Shown here: positions 16,195-24,810 of the stretch, one piece after another
Layout: the number at the start of each line of letters is the position of its first letter
How positions within the stretch are numbered: the stretch's first letter is position 1
Origin: Chloroflexota bacterium
Lineage (GTDB): Bacteria > Chloroflexota > Anaerolineae > Promineifilales > Promineifilaceae
Assembly: GCA_018004935.1 (NCBI GenBank)
Contig: JAGNBF010000045.1
Span: forward strand, 19,838 to 57,382
DNA: 37,545 nt
Reading direction: 5' to 3'
Notes under the pieces: generated by a model
Told to the model about the DNA's origin: nothing
Database searches by the model: none
Seen by the model: only the letters and a program-made list of their open reading frames with translations
Program-made: the position numbers and the translations under genes

Positions 16195-16570
16195 TTAATC
16201 CGCCCGGCGGTCAACTGGGCATAGCATAGCCTTTCCCGGCTGTGCACTCTCTATACAGGCAAAGCCGGGCTTCGGCAAGCTCAGCCCTCGAGGATGTGTA
16301 TCGTTACGCCCATTTTTTGTTTGCCCGAGAGGGCGAACAGCCTGAAAGGCTGTTCTACGGGTTGGGCCATTTTTCGAGCGTGCTCCTGGAGTCCAACGGT
16401 TTTAACCGTTGGCTAAATTGAGAATTGCTGTTGCTGTGGCAGGTCTCTTGACCGCGCCACCCAACTTAATCTTGAGCGAATCCTAAGTAATCGTCCAAGA
16501 ATAAGTTCCGCGCAGGCCTGACAGGTTTCCGAAAACCTGTCAGGTCTAAACCGGGAAGTTATTTTTAGAT
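16195..16570. repeat. Repeat-rich spacer (families F fragment, A, E, B and two hairpins)
   Basis: 16199-16215 is a family F fragment and 16262-16292 is family A. 16335-16355 (GAACAGCCTGAAAGGCTGTT plus one base) and 16393-16412 (CCAACGGTTTTAACCGTTGG) are perfect hairpins. 16436-16460 is family E. 16487-16565 is a GTAATCGTCC end joined to the family B palindrome. No gene is seen in 16153-16660. Confidence 0.7.
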
Positions 16571-16660
16571 GTTCACTAAGTTCACCGGCGATGGCCTGCC
16601 GCGTTGGCTTACACTTTAAACTCAGCAGGTGTGTATCCCGGCAAAAAGGGAAGGAATATC

Positions 16661-17320
16661 ATGTGGGTTTATCGGTATGTCCGTGCCTTGTGTCGTTTGA
16701 GTGGCCCCTTTGCCCTGGCGATTGCCTGTTATATTCTGCTCTACCGCGCTTTGCCAGATGCTTCTTTGTTTTCTGTGCCGGTGGCCCGCGCTGGTAACAG
16801 TACAACGGTGATCGCAACAGGGGTACAAACGTATACTGTGGTTATGCCTCTTATGCCCAAACATTGTTTTTATGAGTCACCGCGGCCGCGATTGGTCGGT
16901 TCTGCTTTGCTCCCGGGTCAAGTAACCTTTCGCAACCCCCCGCACTGTACCACCGGCTGGCCCTCTGGTACGATGATTCCTGCCAATGGCGACTACAGCA
17001 ACATCGAGATCTACACCCTCTGGATATTGGCCTACGGAGCCGATTCGCTTTATTACCCCCAATCGCCAAATGCCTGTGTGGGTGCGCCCCCTAACCAGGA
17101 AAGCGGCGCGTGGAATGTCCCCCTTTACCTGGGTATACCCGGCGGCTCTCCTGAATGGTTTGATTTGGTGGCTATCGTGGCGGATGTCACCGCCAGCCAA
17201 TTTATAAGTAACTGGCTGGAAAATGGATGTGAGGACGAATATACAGGCATTCCCGCTATCATGTTTGCCTCTTACAACATTACCGAAAAAGCGGCTATCT
17301 CCGTACAAACGATTGATTAG
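16661..17320 (+). CDS. Secreted protein sharing the C-terminal domain of the preceding lipoprotein
   Basis: Protein of 219 residues. ATG 16661 is preferred (AAGGAA seven bases upstream) over an in-frame TTG at 16604. An N-terminal hydrophobic span (about 15-30) followed by VARAGNS suggests a signal peptide. Residues about 119-197 align with 215-295 of the lipoprotein at 15199-16152: YYPQS, W-N-V-P-L-Y-L-G, W-F-D-L-V, then N-W-L-E-N and Y-x-G. The pair is probably an old duplication in which this copy lacks the Ig-like domain and linker. Six cysteines in the mature part suggest disulfides. The function is unknown. Confidence 0.7.
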   Translation: MWVYRYVRALCRLSGPFALAIACYILLYRALPDASLFSVPVARAGNSTTVIATGVQTYTVVMPLMPKHCFYESPRPRLVGSALLPGQVTFRNPPHCTTGWPSGTMIPANGDYSNIEIYTLWILAYGADSLYYPQSPNACVGAPPNQESGAWNVPLYLGIPGGSPEWFDLVAIVADVTASQFISNWLENGCEDEYTGIPAIMFASYNITEKAAISVQTID

Positions 17321-17374
17321 AGCGTTGATGTAGGCTTATATACTACCACGGTGGGTCTTCAGGATTTCGTGGGG

Positions 17375-17665
17375 TACAGGCAACCCTTGTGGTTGCCCCA
17401 CACCGGGCAGGCACAAGGCCAACCCGTACATCGGGTGTCATCTGGTGTCTACCCCCTGAATTCCCAAAGAACTACCACGGTCATAAAGTGACGTTTTGTT
17501 GGCGGCAACAGCTTGGGTAGGTTTGGCCTAAAAACCCATCCCCTGGCCATCCCCGAGGAAAAGAGAGAAACCTATCGGCGCGGTTTGGGGGCGGATGCCT
17601 CCAAACCGCGCCGAGAAAAGTTCTCCCCCCTGGGGGCGGGGTTAGGGTGGGAGTGGTTCTGGACA
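17375..17665. repeat. Spacer with family C and a family I element carrying a 13 bp-stem hairpin
   Basis: 17375-17440 is family C. 17520-17665 is family I in reverse orientation relative to those at 33200 and 33380. Its core hairpin pairs CGGCGCGGTTTGG (17576-17588) with CCAAACCGCGCCG (17601-17613) across a 12-base loop. The core sequence differs from the other two copies while the flanks are alike. No gene is seen in 17321-17759. Confidence 0.65.
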
Positions 17666-17759
17666 AACTGATCCTGAGACGAGTCACAAAAACAAGGTTT
17701 CATTCCCGCTATGGCAGTTACAAATGATTGATCCTATCCACCTATAACTGGAAACAGAA

Positions 17760-20393
17760 ATGAACCCTTTCCCACATGCTTCCTTTGTCTGGCGTCGTCT
17801 CTTTTTCCCTGTGAGTTTAACCAGTTGTTTAGGGATTTTGCTCCTGGCCCTGGTCTTACAACCATCCGCGGCCGCGTCCTCAGCTAACGCCTGCTCTATC
17901 CCTTACCAACCGGGCAACGGCTGGGCCATCGAACTATGCCCCACTGAGCCGAGCGTCCCAATCACAGCAACCGTGGTACTAGATGGGGTGAATCAGGGCG
18001 CGGCCGCGTACCTCGTTATCTATCACGACGCGGCCAACGATCCGGGCACACCCCAGGTACTCGTTCTCTATGCCAGCGGCTACCTGCGCCTCAAACCCAA
18101 TGTCAACCCCACCCCCGCCAACCCTTTTGGCGGCTCCTTTGTCCTGGGGCCAGCTTATTGGTCAAGCGATGACATATACCACCACAACCCCCAGCTCAGC
18201 CAGATTGCCCTGGATACCACCGGTCTGCCTGAGGGGCCACTCCGCCTTACCCTTACCGGCACCAATGGCGCCTTCAATATCTACTATGACCTCCTTCTAC
18301 CACCCCCTACCGACCAACAAACGCGACTCCATGTCAACCAGATTTACACCGCCACCGCCCCTATCACCGTAGACCTGGCTCGCCATGCCCAGCATGAAGG
18401 CTTTAAACTGGCCCAGGTGTCTACGATGTATATCAACGAAGGGGGAACCTGTGATGGAGGGGAAAGTGATTGCCACGATAGTAATGCCAGCCGTTTTATC
18501 GGCGCAGACCTGGTACGCCATCAGATTGCCTTCACAGAAACGGTTGCCCCCGCCTTTCTCTTCAACCCTCCCATTCCCTTGAGTAGCCCCTGGCTGGATA
18601 TTCTGCATACCGATGACGCCAGTTGGCAGGGAAACACCCCCAACCTGCGCCTGGCCCTCGATGTCCTGCCCACATCTCATACCATTACTCCCCAGGGCTG
18701 GATAACCAATACCAGCCACCCGCATGATGATAACGTAGGGTTATGGCTTCATGAGGATGCCACCAGCAATCTGGTTTGGGCGGTGGGTGAGTCGGGCCAG
18801 GTGGGGTACTGGTTGCTGGCCCAGGATAACCCCCCAGAACCCTGGCTGGAATTGGGTTTGCGCACCGGCTTTACATTTCTCGATTTTGAAACCACATATG
18901 ATTGTTATTTTGTGCACGATGGCAACCAGCCCACAAACGGTTTTGTCCAGCCCATCCCTGGCTATAATGACACCGCTTTGCAAATGGCCTATAACTTGGG
19001 CTATGGCGATGGTCACTGGACCCAAATTCGTTGCGACTTCAGCCCCCCCCTAGATCTTTCAGACTATGATCATTTTCGGTTTGACTGGTTGGGCGATCCT
19101 GAAGCCGCGAATTCACTAGAAATTGGTTTCATCAACCCGGCGGGTAGCCAGGAGAACATCTTTGGCCGGGCCTATGGGCATGTTACCCATCATTCCTGGT
19201 GGGGACAGATGGTGGTTCCCTTCTCCTTCTTGCATCCCTGGACATCCGGCACTACGTTTAACCCTGGTCAGGTAAGCTCCATTTTTTTCTCTGTGGTCCA
19301 AACCAGTGCGGTGGGGGATGAAGGGGGGATAGGGCATCTGGCGATAGATAACCTGAATGTTTACAATGTCGCGGAGCGGCCCGTGCCCGGGAGTTTTACC
19401 CCGGTGATGAATCATCCATTGGCCGCCCAATCTGCGGCCGCGTGGCTCACCAGCCAGCAACAGGCCAATGGGTTGCTCAAATCCTGGGCCGAAGAAGGAA
19501 CCTGCTACTCATATATCTACGATCAGGCGTTGGCTCTGCTCGTTTTTACCCATGCCGGACAATGGGCCGAGGCTGAAGCCCTGGTGCAGGCTCTCAACAC
19601 CAGCCAAAACAGTGATGGCTCCTGGTATCAGCGGTATGATTGCCAGAGTGGCACACCCGCCGATCCCACCTACAAATGGGAAGGGGACATCGCCTGGGCG
19701 GTGTATGCCCTGGGGCGCTATCTCACTCTGGGGGGGACAAATGGAGAGGCCACAAACACCCGTGACAACGCGGCCGCGTGGCTTTCCCGCCGCCTGGATG
19801 AGTCAACCGGTTGCCTGGTCTTTGAACATGCCGAAGCCACGTTGGATGTGTGGTGGGCGCTACAATCAGCCGGGGTGGAATATGTCGCGGCCGCGAATGG
19901 GTTACATCATTGCCTCGTCACCGTATATTGGGATGAAACAATGGGTCGCTTCAAAGGGGGATTGGACTGGTGGCAACCGTTATTAGATAACCAGACCTGG
20001 GGTGCGGCTTTCTGGCGTGCCCTGGGGGAAGAGGAGAAAGCACTCCGTGCCCTCAGTTATGCCCGTCACATCTTCCTTTTGCCTGCCCAAAATTCACAAC
20101 TGTTCGGGTTAGACGGGCAGGCGGGTCCCTGGTCAGTCTGGAATGAGGGCACAGCACAATATATCGCCGTGGGTGGGCCAGATGCCCCTGACCTCCTGGC
20201 CGAACTGCTGGCCCAACAACAGCCGGACGGATCTATGCCCGGTTCCCCAGATGATTTTAGCGGAGGAGGTGTGTGGACAAGCCGCTGGCATGGTGTTTCG
20301 GCAACCGCCTGGCTCTACCTGGCTTTGTACCAGAACCCCTTCCAGCCCGTCCCGTACAGCCAACAATATCTTCCCTTTATGGTTCGTCCCTAA
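17760..20393 (+). CDS. Large secreted protein with CBM-like domain and alpha/alpha-toroid-like C-terminus
   Basis: Protein of 877 residues. The N-terminus has Arg-Arg, a hydrophobic span and a PSAAAS cleavage-like site near 40. Residues about 40-340 are beta-rich and unassigned. Residues about 355-550 look like a carbohydrate-binding (CBM11/CIA30-like) jelly roll (FLDFETTYDCYF, DLSDYDHFRFDW, GGIGHLAIDNLNVYN). Residues about 555-860 have helical repeats resembling (alpha/alpha)6 toroids of glycoside hydrolases or terpene cyclases (AAAWLTSQQQANGL, WEGDIAWAVYALGRYL, AAAWLSRRLDESTG, QQQPDGSMPGS). The protein ends QQYLPFMVRP, a motif shared with the protein at 24811. A surface polysaccharide role is plausible; catalytic residues cannot be assigned. 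Four GCGGCCGC sites encode Ala-Ala-Ala here, and another lies in the signal region. Confidence 0.65.
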   Translation: MNPFPHASFVWRRLFFPVSLTSCLGILLLALVLQPSAAASSANACSIPYQPGNGWAIELCPTEPSVPITATVVLDGVNQGAAAYLVIYHDAANDPGTPQVLVLYASGYLRLKPNVNPTPANPFGGSFVLGPAYWSSDDIYHHNPQLSQIALDTTGLPEGPLRLTLTGTNGAFNIYYDLLLPPPTDQQTRLHVNQIYTATAPITVDLARHAQHEGFKLAQVSTMYINEGGTCDGGESDCHDSNASRFIGADLVRHQIAFTETVAPAFLFNPPIPLSSPWLDILHTDDASWQGNTPNLRLALDVLPTSHTITPQGWITNTSHPHDDNVGLWLHEDATSNLVWAVGESGQVGYWLLAQDNPPEPWLELGLRTGFTFLDFETTYDCYFVHDGNQPTNGFVQPIPGYNDTALQMAYNLGYGDGHWTQIRCDFSPPLDLSDYDHFRFDWLGDPEAANSLEIGFINPAGSQENIFGRAYGHVTHHSWWGQMVVPFSFLHPWTSGTTFNPGQVSSIFFSVVQTSAVGDEGGIGHLAIDNLNVYNVAERPVPGSFTPVMNHPLAAQSAAAWLTSQQQANGLLKSWAEEGTCYSYIYDQALALLVFTHAGQWAEAEALVQALNTSQNSDGSWYQRYDCQSGTPADPTYKWEGDIAWAVYALGRYLTLGGTNGEATNTRDNAAAWLSRRLDESTGCLVFEHAEATLDVWWALQSAGVEYVAAANGLHHCLVTVYWDETMGRFKGGLDWWQPLLDNQTWGAAFWRALGEEEKALRALSYARHIFLLPAQNSQLFGLDGQAGPWSVWNEGTAQYIAVGGPDAPDLLAELLAQQQPDGSMPGSPDDFSGGGVWTSRWHGVSATAWLYLALYQNPFQPVPYSQQYLPFMVRP

Positions 20394-20419
20394 AATAAAT
20401 GGCTCTTGTAACGACTAAC

Positions 20420-20815
20420 CCTCTCGAGGGCTGAGCTTGTCGAAGCCCGTTTGCCTTCGACAAGCTCCGGCAGAGCCACGCCCCACCTGAATATACCCGA
20501 CGCGGCGACTAAGCGAGGGGGCGACAGGGCGAAAAAACCTCAGATTATGCCCGTTGCCAGTATAGTTACAAAATTTTGGATTCGTATAGCTTTTAAGGGC
20601 ATGGTTCAGGTTAGCTTTACAAATCTGTAGGACGATTTTGTAAATCATCTACTGGGCGATTTACAAAATCGCCCTACAAATTGTTAAGCACAGCTTGCCG
20701 ACTTTTGAACCACGCCCTTTTAAGAAAAAGATGTTGACTGTACGAGCAACCCTTGTGGTTGCCGCAGTGTAGGGCAACCACAAGGGTTGCCCGTACAGAT
20801 GGTGTCAACCCTCTG
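20420..20815. repeat. Spacer with families A, D and C in a row
   Basis: 20420-20472 is an inverted pair of AGCTTGTCGAAG. 20597-20717 is a full family D element with GGGCATGGTTCA and TGAACCACGCCC terminal inverted repeats around GGGCGATTTACAAAATCGCC. 20717-20815 is family C with a long CAACCCTTGTGGTTGC stem. No gene is seen in 20394-20876. Confidence 0.75.
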
Positions 20816-20876
20816 AAATCCTGAGACCCAATTCAACTCAGTGGAAACCTACCTATTGCCTATTTGAGAGGGGTGA

Positions 20877-23800
20877 TTGTCTTATGGTAAACTGAGTACC
20901 ATGTCATCGCCGCCCGATCCGCAACAAGAACATGAAAATTTAGAGCGAGCTATTGCCGCTCTGGAAGCCCAACGAGCCATTTTGGGGAATGCTGTGGTGG
21001 AAGCAGGGGTAGCCCCATTACGGGAACGATTGGCGGGTCTACGTGCGGCCGCGAAACCCACCACTCGTCAGCGCAAACTCATCACCGTCCTCTTCGCCGA
21101 TGTCTCCGGCTACACCGCCCTCTCCGAAACCCTCGACCCCGAAGAGATCAGCGATCTCATGAACAACCTCTGGTCCCGGCTAGACCGGGCCATTACCGAC
21201 AATGGCGGCTTCATAGATAAACACATCGGTGATGCCGTCATGGCCCTCTTTGGCACCCCCACCGCCCGCGAAGACGATCCCGAACGGGCCATCCGTGCCG
21301 CCCTGGCGATGCAAGCGGCCTTGCTTGTTTTCCGCAAAGAGATGAATGTACCCCTGGCCATGCGTATTGGTCTGAATACTGGCCCGGTTTTGCTCGACAT
21401 CGTGGGGCAAAACCAGGAATTTACGGCGATGGGGGATACCGTCAATTTAGCCAGCCGCCTGGAACACGCCGCTCCGGTGGGGGGTATCCTCATCGCCGCC
21501 GATACCTATCGCCAGGTACGCGGGCTGTTTGACATTCAGAAACTCCCCCCCATCATGGTCAAAGGCAAAAGTGAGCCGGTGCAGGTTTATCTGGTTAAAT
21601 CGGCCCAACCCTTGCCCTTTGACACCACGACACGGGGTATCGAAGGGGTACAGACCCCGCTAATTGGCCGCACGTGGGAGCTGACACGCCTGCAAGAGGC
21701 GTTTACTCAGGCCATTCGTGAAGGGGAAGGCCAGGTTGTGACCATTGTGGGGGAGGCGGGTTTGGGTAAGTCGCGCCTGTTGCGGGAGTTTCGGAGCTGG
21801 ATGAATCAGCAGGGGTTGGATGTGTGGCTGTTCCAGGGGCGTGCCACGCAAGAAACAGAACGGTTGCCCTATGCCCTGTTGCGTGCCCTGTTCGCCTTCC
21901 GTTTTGATATTCATGAGAGTGATCCGGCTGTGGTCATACGGGCCAAACTGGAAACGGGTATGGTGGCTTTTCTCGGCGATGAGGGGGTAGAGAAAGCCCA
22001 TTTTGTGGGTCATCTGCTGGGGTTTGATATGGGTGATAGCCCCTATTTACGCAGTATCCGCGAGGATGCGCGGCAGATTCATGGCCGGGCACAACATGCG
22101 ATGGGGCAATTGTGGCGGGCGATGGCCCAGCTTCAGCCGGTGGTGGTTTTTTTGGAAGATGTGCAATGGGCCGATGTGGGAACCCTCAATACGATTGAGT
22201 ATTTGCTTCCCCAGGGGCACAATCAGCCGATTTTATGGGTGGAGTTGACACGGCCCACCCTGTTGGAAACGCATCCGCATTGGTTAGAAGGGCAGGCCCA
22301 TCATCTGCTGTTGCGTTTGCAACCGCTGGCCAAAGCGGAAATGCGACGGCTGGTACAGGCTATTTTGCGGCCGCTACCCCATTTGCCCGATGACTTGCGC
22401 GATCTCCTGGTTGATGTGTCTGAAGGCAATCCGTTTTATGTGGAAGAACTGGTTAAGGTGTTGTTGGATGATGGGGTTATCCAACGGGAGGGGGAAACGT
22501 GGGGGCTGACGCTCACCGACCTGAGCCGCATCCATATTCCACCGACGCTGACCGGGGTGGTGCAGGCACGGTTAGATCGGTTATCGCCACAGGAGCGGGA
22601 AACGTTGCAGAAGGCGTCGGTGATTGGGCGTATCTTTTGGGATGAAGCGGTGAACCATCTGAGCCATACGGCGGGGGGTGATATGCTGGCGGTTCTGCGC
22701 CAAAAAGAGTTGATTTCGCGCCGCCAACTGTCGGCTTTTGCCGAGACGGCGGAGTTTATGTTTAAGACGGTGGTGTTGCGTGATGTGACTTATGAGGGGG
22801 TGTTACGGCGGCAACGGCGGGAGTATCATGCCCGGGTGGCTGATTGGTTGGAGCGGCGGGGGGGTGATGGGTTTGCCGGACTTATTGCGGAACATTATGA
22901 AAAGGCGGTGGATTTGCGTAAAGCCGCAATCTGGTTTGGCCGGGCGGGGCAACAGGCCCAGGTGAGTTACAGCCCGGTGACGGCGATTTCTTCGTACCGG
23001 CAGGCGTTGGCCCTGGCGGAGCAAGCGGGTTCGTTGGGGTTGGCTGAGGTGTTGAGCTGGCAGGAAGGGTTGGGGCAGATGTTGGAAGATCAGGCCCGGT
23101 ATGGGGAAGCGGTTCAGGCGTATGAGGGGATGCTCGCGGCCGCGAACGATCTATCTGATCCGTTGGCCCAAATCCGTGCCCGCCGTCGCCTTTCTCTGGT
23201 TTATGCCCGGCAGGGCCGTTATCCCGAAGCCCTGGCCACGGCCCAACAGGCGGAACAATTGGCCCGTTTGTCGGGTGAACCGGCTCAACTGGAACTGGCG
23301 CGGGTGTTGTTGCGTCTGGGCTGGACAGTTTATCGCCAGCAGGTGCTGGAGCAGGCCCTGGTGTATGCAGAGGAGTTGCTGACGATCAGCCGGGATATGG
23401 GGGCGTTGGCCGAAGAAGCCGGTGGTTTGTCGCTGATGGGGTCTATTTACCGGCTTATGGGGCGTTATGAAGCCTCGTCGCAGGTGCAAGACCGGGCAAT
23501 GGCCCTGTACCGTTATCTGGGTGACAAACGGAATGAGGCGGTGATGTTGGGGAATCAGGGGTTGGTGGTGGAAGCGCAAGGGGATTTGTCTGCGGCCGCG
23601 ACCTACATCCAGCAAGCCCTCATTATTGCGCGTGAAATTGGGGATCGTGGCTCTGAGATGCTCCATTTGAATAATTTGGGCGGTTTGTATGGCAAGTTGG
23701 GGCGGCATGAAGCGGCTCTGACCCATCTACAACAGCTTTTGGCGATGCCTTCGGCGGGGCAAGTGCCGTTTCTGGCTGAGGCATATGCCAATTTGTCTGA

Positions 23801-24140
23801 GGTGTTGTTGGCTCTGGGTGAGACGGAAGAGGCGTTTGCGGCCGCGAACCAATCGTTGGCTCTGGCGCAAGAACGGCAACATCCCATTTTGTTGGGGCAG
23901 GCGTGGTATGCGTTGGGGCAGGTGTTGGCCCTGGGCTTGACAGCACCGGTTACAATGGACAACATACCCGCCGTGGCTGACTGTTTTGCCCAGAGTGTGG
24001 CACAGTTTGCGGCCGCGAATCTGGAACAGGAACAGGCCGAGGTGTTGCGGGCCTGGGCCAGGTATGAAGAGGCACAAGGGGATGAGGTTCGCGGCCGCGT
24101 GCTCCTGACCGAAGCGGTGCAGTTGGAAAAAAAGGCGTAA
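20877..24140 (+). CDS. Class III adenylate/guanylate cyclase fused to a STAND-type ATPase and TPR repeats
   Basis: Cytoplasmic signalling protein of about 1087 residues. A coiled-coil lead (about 15-55) precedes a class III cyclase domain (66-245) with metal Asp75 (LFADVSG) and Asp119 (GDAVMALFG), base-selecting Lys115 and Thr183, and transition-state Asn190 and Arg194 (VNLASR). The Lys-Thr pair is the class IIIb (soluble-AC-like) form, which suggests ATP as substrate and possibly bicarbonate response. An AAA/STAND domain follows: Walker A GEAGLGKS at 292-299 and Walker B VVVFLEDVQWAD. The C-terminal third is TPR repeats. Start choice is uncertain: TTG 20877 is used, ATG 20901 is an alternative, and neither has an ideally spaced site. 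Seven GCGGCCGC palindromes fall in this gene. Confidence 0.88.
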   Translation: MSYGKLSTMSSPPDPQQEHENLERAIAALEAQRAILGNAVVEAGVAPLRERLAGLRAAAKPTTRQRKLITVLFADVSGYTALSETLDPEEISDLMNNLWSRLDRAITDNGGFIDKHIGDAVMALFGTPTAREDDPERAIRAALAMQAALLVFRKEMNVPLAMRIGLNTGPVLLDIVGQNQEFTAMGDTVNLASRLEHAAPVGGILIAADTYRQVRGLFDIQKLPPIMVKGKSEPVQVYLVKSAQPLPFDTTTRGIEGVQTPLIGRTWELTRLQEAFTQAIREGEGQVVTIVGEAGLGKSRLLREFRSWMNQQGLDVWLFQGRATQETERLPYALLRALFAFRFDIHESDPAVVIRAKLETGMVAFLGDEGVEKAHFVGHLLGFDMGDSPYLRSIREDARQIHGRAQHAMGQLWRAMAQLQPVVVFLEDVQWADVGTLNTIEYLLPQGHNQPILWVELTRPTLLETHPHWLEGQAHHLLLRLQPLAKAEMRRLVQAILRPLPHLPDDLRDLLVDVSEGNPFYVEELVKVLLDDGVIQREGETWGLTLTDLSRIHIPPTLTGVVQARLDRLSPQERETLQKASVIGRIFWDEAVNHLSHTAGGDMLAVLRQKELISRRQLSAFAETAEFMFKTVVLRDVTYEGVLRRQRREYHARVADWLERRGGDGFAGLIAEHYEKAVDLRKAAIWFGRAGQQAQVSYSPVTAISSYRQALALAEQAGSLGLAEVLSWQEGLGQMLEDQARYGEAVQAYEGMLAAANDLSDPLAQIRARRRLSLVYARQGRYPEALATAQQAEQLARLSGEPAQLELARVLLRLGWTVYRQQVLEQALVYAEELLTISRDMGALAEEAGGLSLMGSIYRLMGRYEASSQVQDRAMALYRYLGDKRNEAVMLGNQGLVVEAQGDLSAAATYIQQALIIAREIGDRGSEMLHLNNLGGLYGKLGRHEAALTHLQQLLAMPSAGQVPFLAEAYANLSEVLLALGETEEAFAAANQSLALAQERQHPILLGQAWYALGQVLALGLTAPVTMDNIPAVADCFAQSVAQFAAANLEQEQAEVLRAWARYEEAQGDEVRGRVLLTEAVQLEKKA

Positions 24141-24194
24141 CGGCCTGGTGTCGTAAGGATCAACGAATTAAATAATTTGAACCTTGTATCTATA

Positions 24195-24788
24195 CAGCCC
24201 CTCACCCTAACCCTCTCCCCAGGGAGAGGGAACTAACTCCCCTCTCCCGCTACGGGAAAGGGGTCGGGGGTGAGGGTCAGCGGTTTGACCTTCTCATTCC
24301 ACGCAAAGCGTGGAACGAGTACCTGTATAGATAGTAAACCTTGGCTGTGGCCGGTCTCCTGGCCGTGCCACCTGGCTTATTTCCAAACGGGGCATGGTTC
24401 AGGTCAGCTTTACAAATTTGTAGGACGATTTGGTAAATCGTCTCGTGGGCGATTTACCAAATCGCCCTACAAACTGTTAAGCACCATTTGCCGACTTTTG
24501 AACCACGCCCCAAACGGTTACTAAGCGTCTGTAAAAGTAAGCGTTCAGTTACCCCGCCCGGCGGTCAAACCGCCGGGCTAAACCTACGGAGCTTTGCGGG
24601 CTAACAGCCCAGGCCAGCGGCCTTTGTAAAAATAGCCCGGCCGTTTTACGACCGGGCGGGCCTGGCCGATGAATTCATTCAACTGAACGGTTACGCGTAC
24701 TGCCTATAAAAGATTAAGTTCCGCCAAGACCTGACAGGTTTTCGGAAACCTGCCAGGTCTGAACCGGGACGTTATTTTTTTACAAGCC
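24195..24788. repeat. Repeat-packed spacer (families G, E, D, MITE element 5, B)
   Basis: 24198-24280 is the family G stem (CCCTCACCCTAACCC type). About 24345-24370 is family E. 24390-24510 is family D with GGGCATGGTTCA ends. 24537-24694 is MITE-like element 5, GTAAGCGTTCAG to CTGAACGGTTAC, with the same interior as element 3. 24705-24788 is the family B palindrome. Almost every base of 24141-24810 belongs to a repeat and no gene is seen. Confidence 0.75.
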
Positions 24789-24810
24789 CTAAGCGTTTTA
24801 AGGGAGCACC

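Noticed and set aside
16591-16797. Alternative frame with ATG at 16591
   Set aside because: It overlaps the secreted-protein gene in another frame. The gene at 16661 has the better ribosome-binding site, signal peptide and domain match.
23151-24205. Long minus-strand frames opposite the cyclase/TPR gene
   Set aside because: Antisense shadows of a GC-rich, Leu/Ala/Gln-rich TPR region. The plus-strand frame has coherent domain structure throughout.
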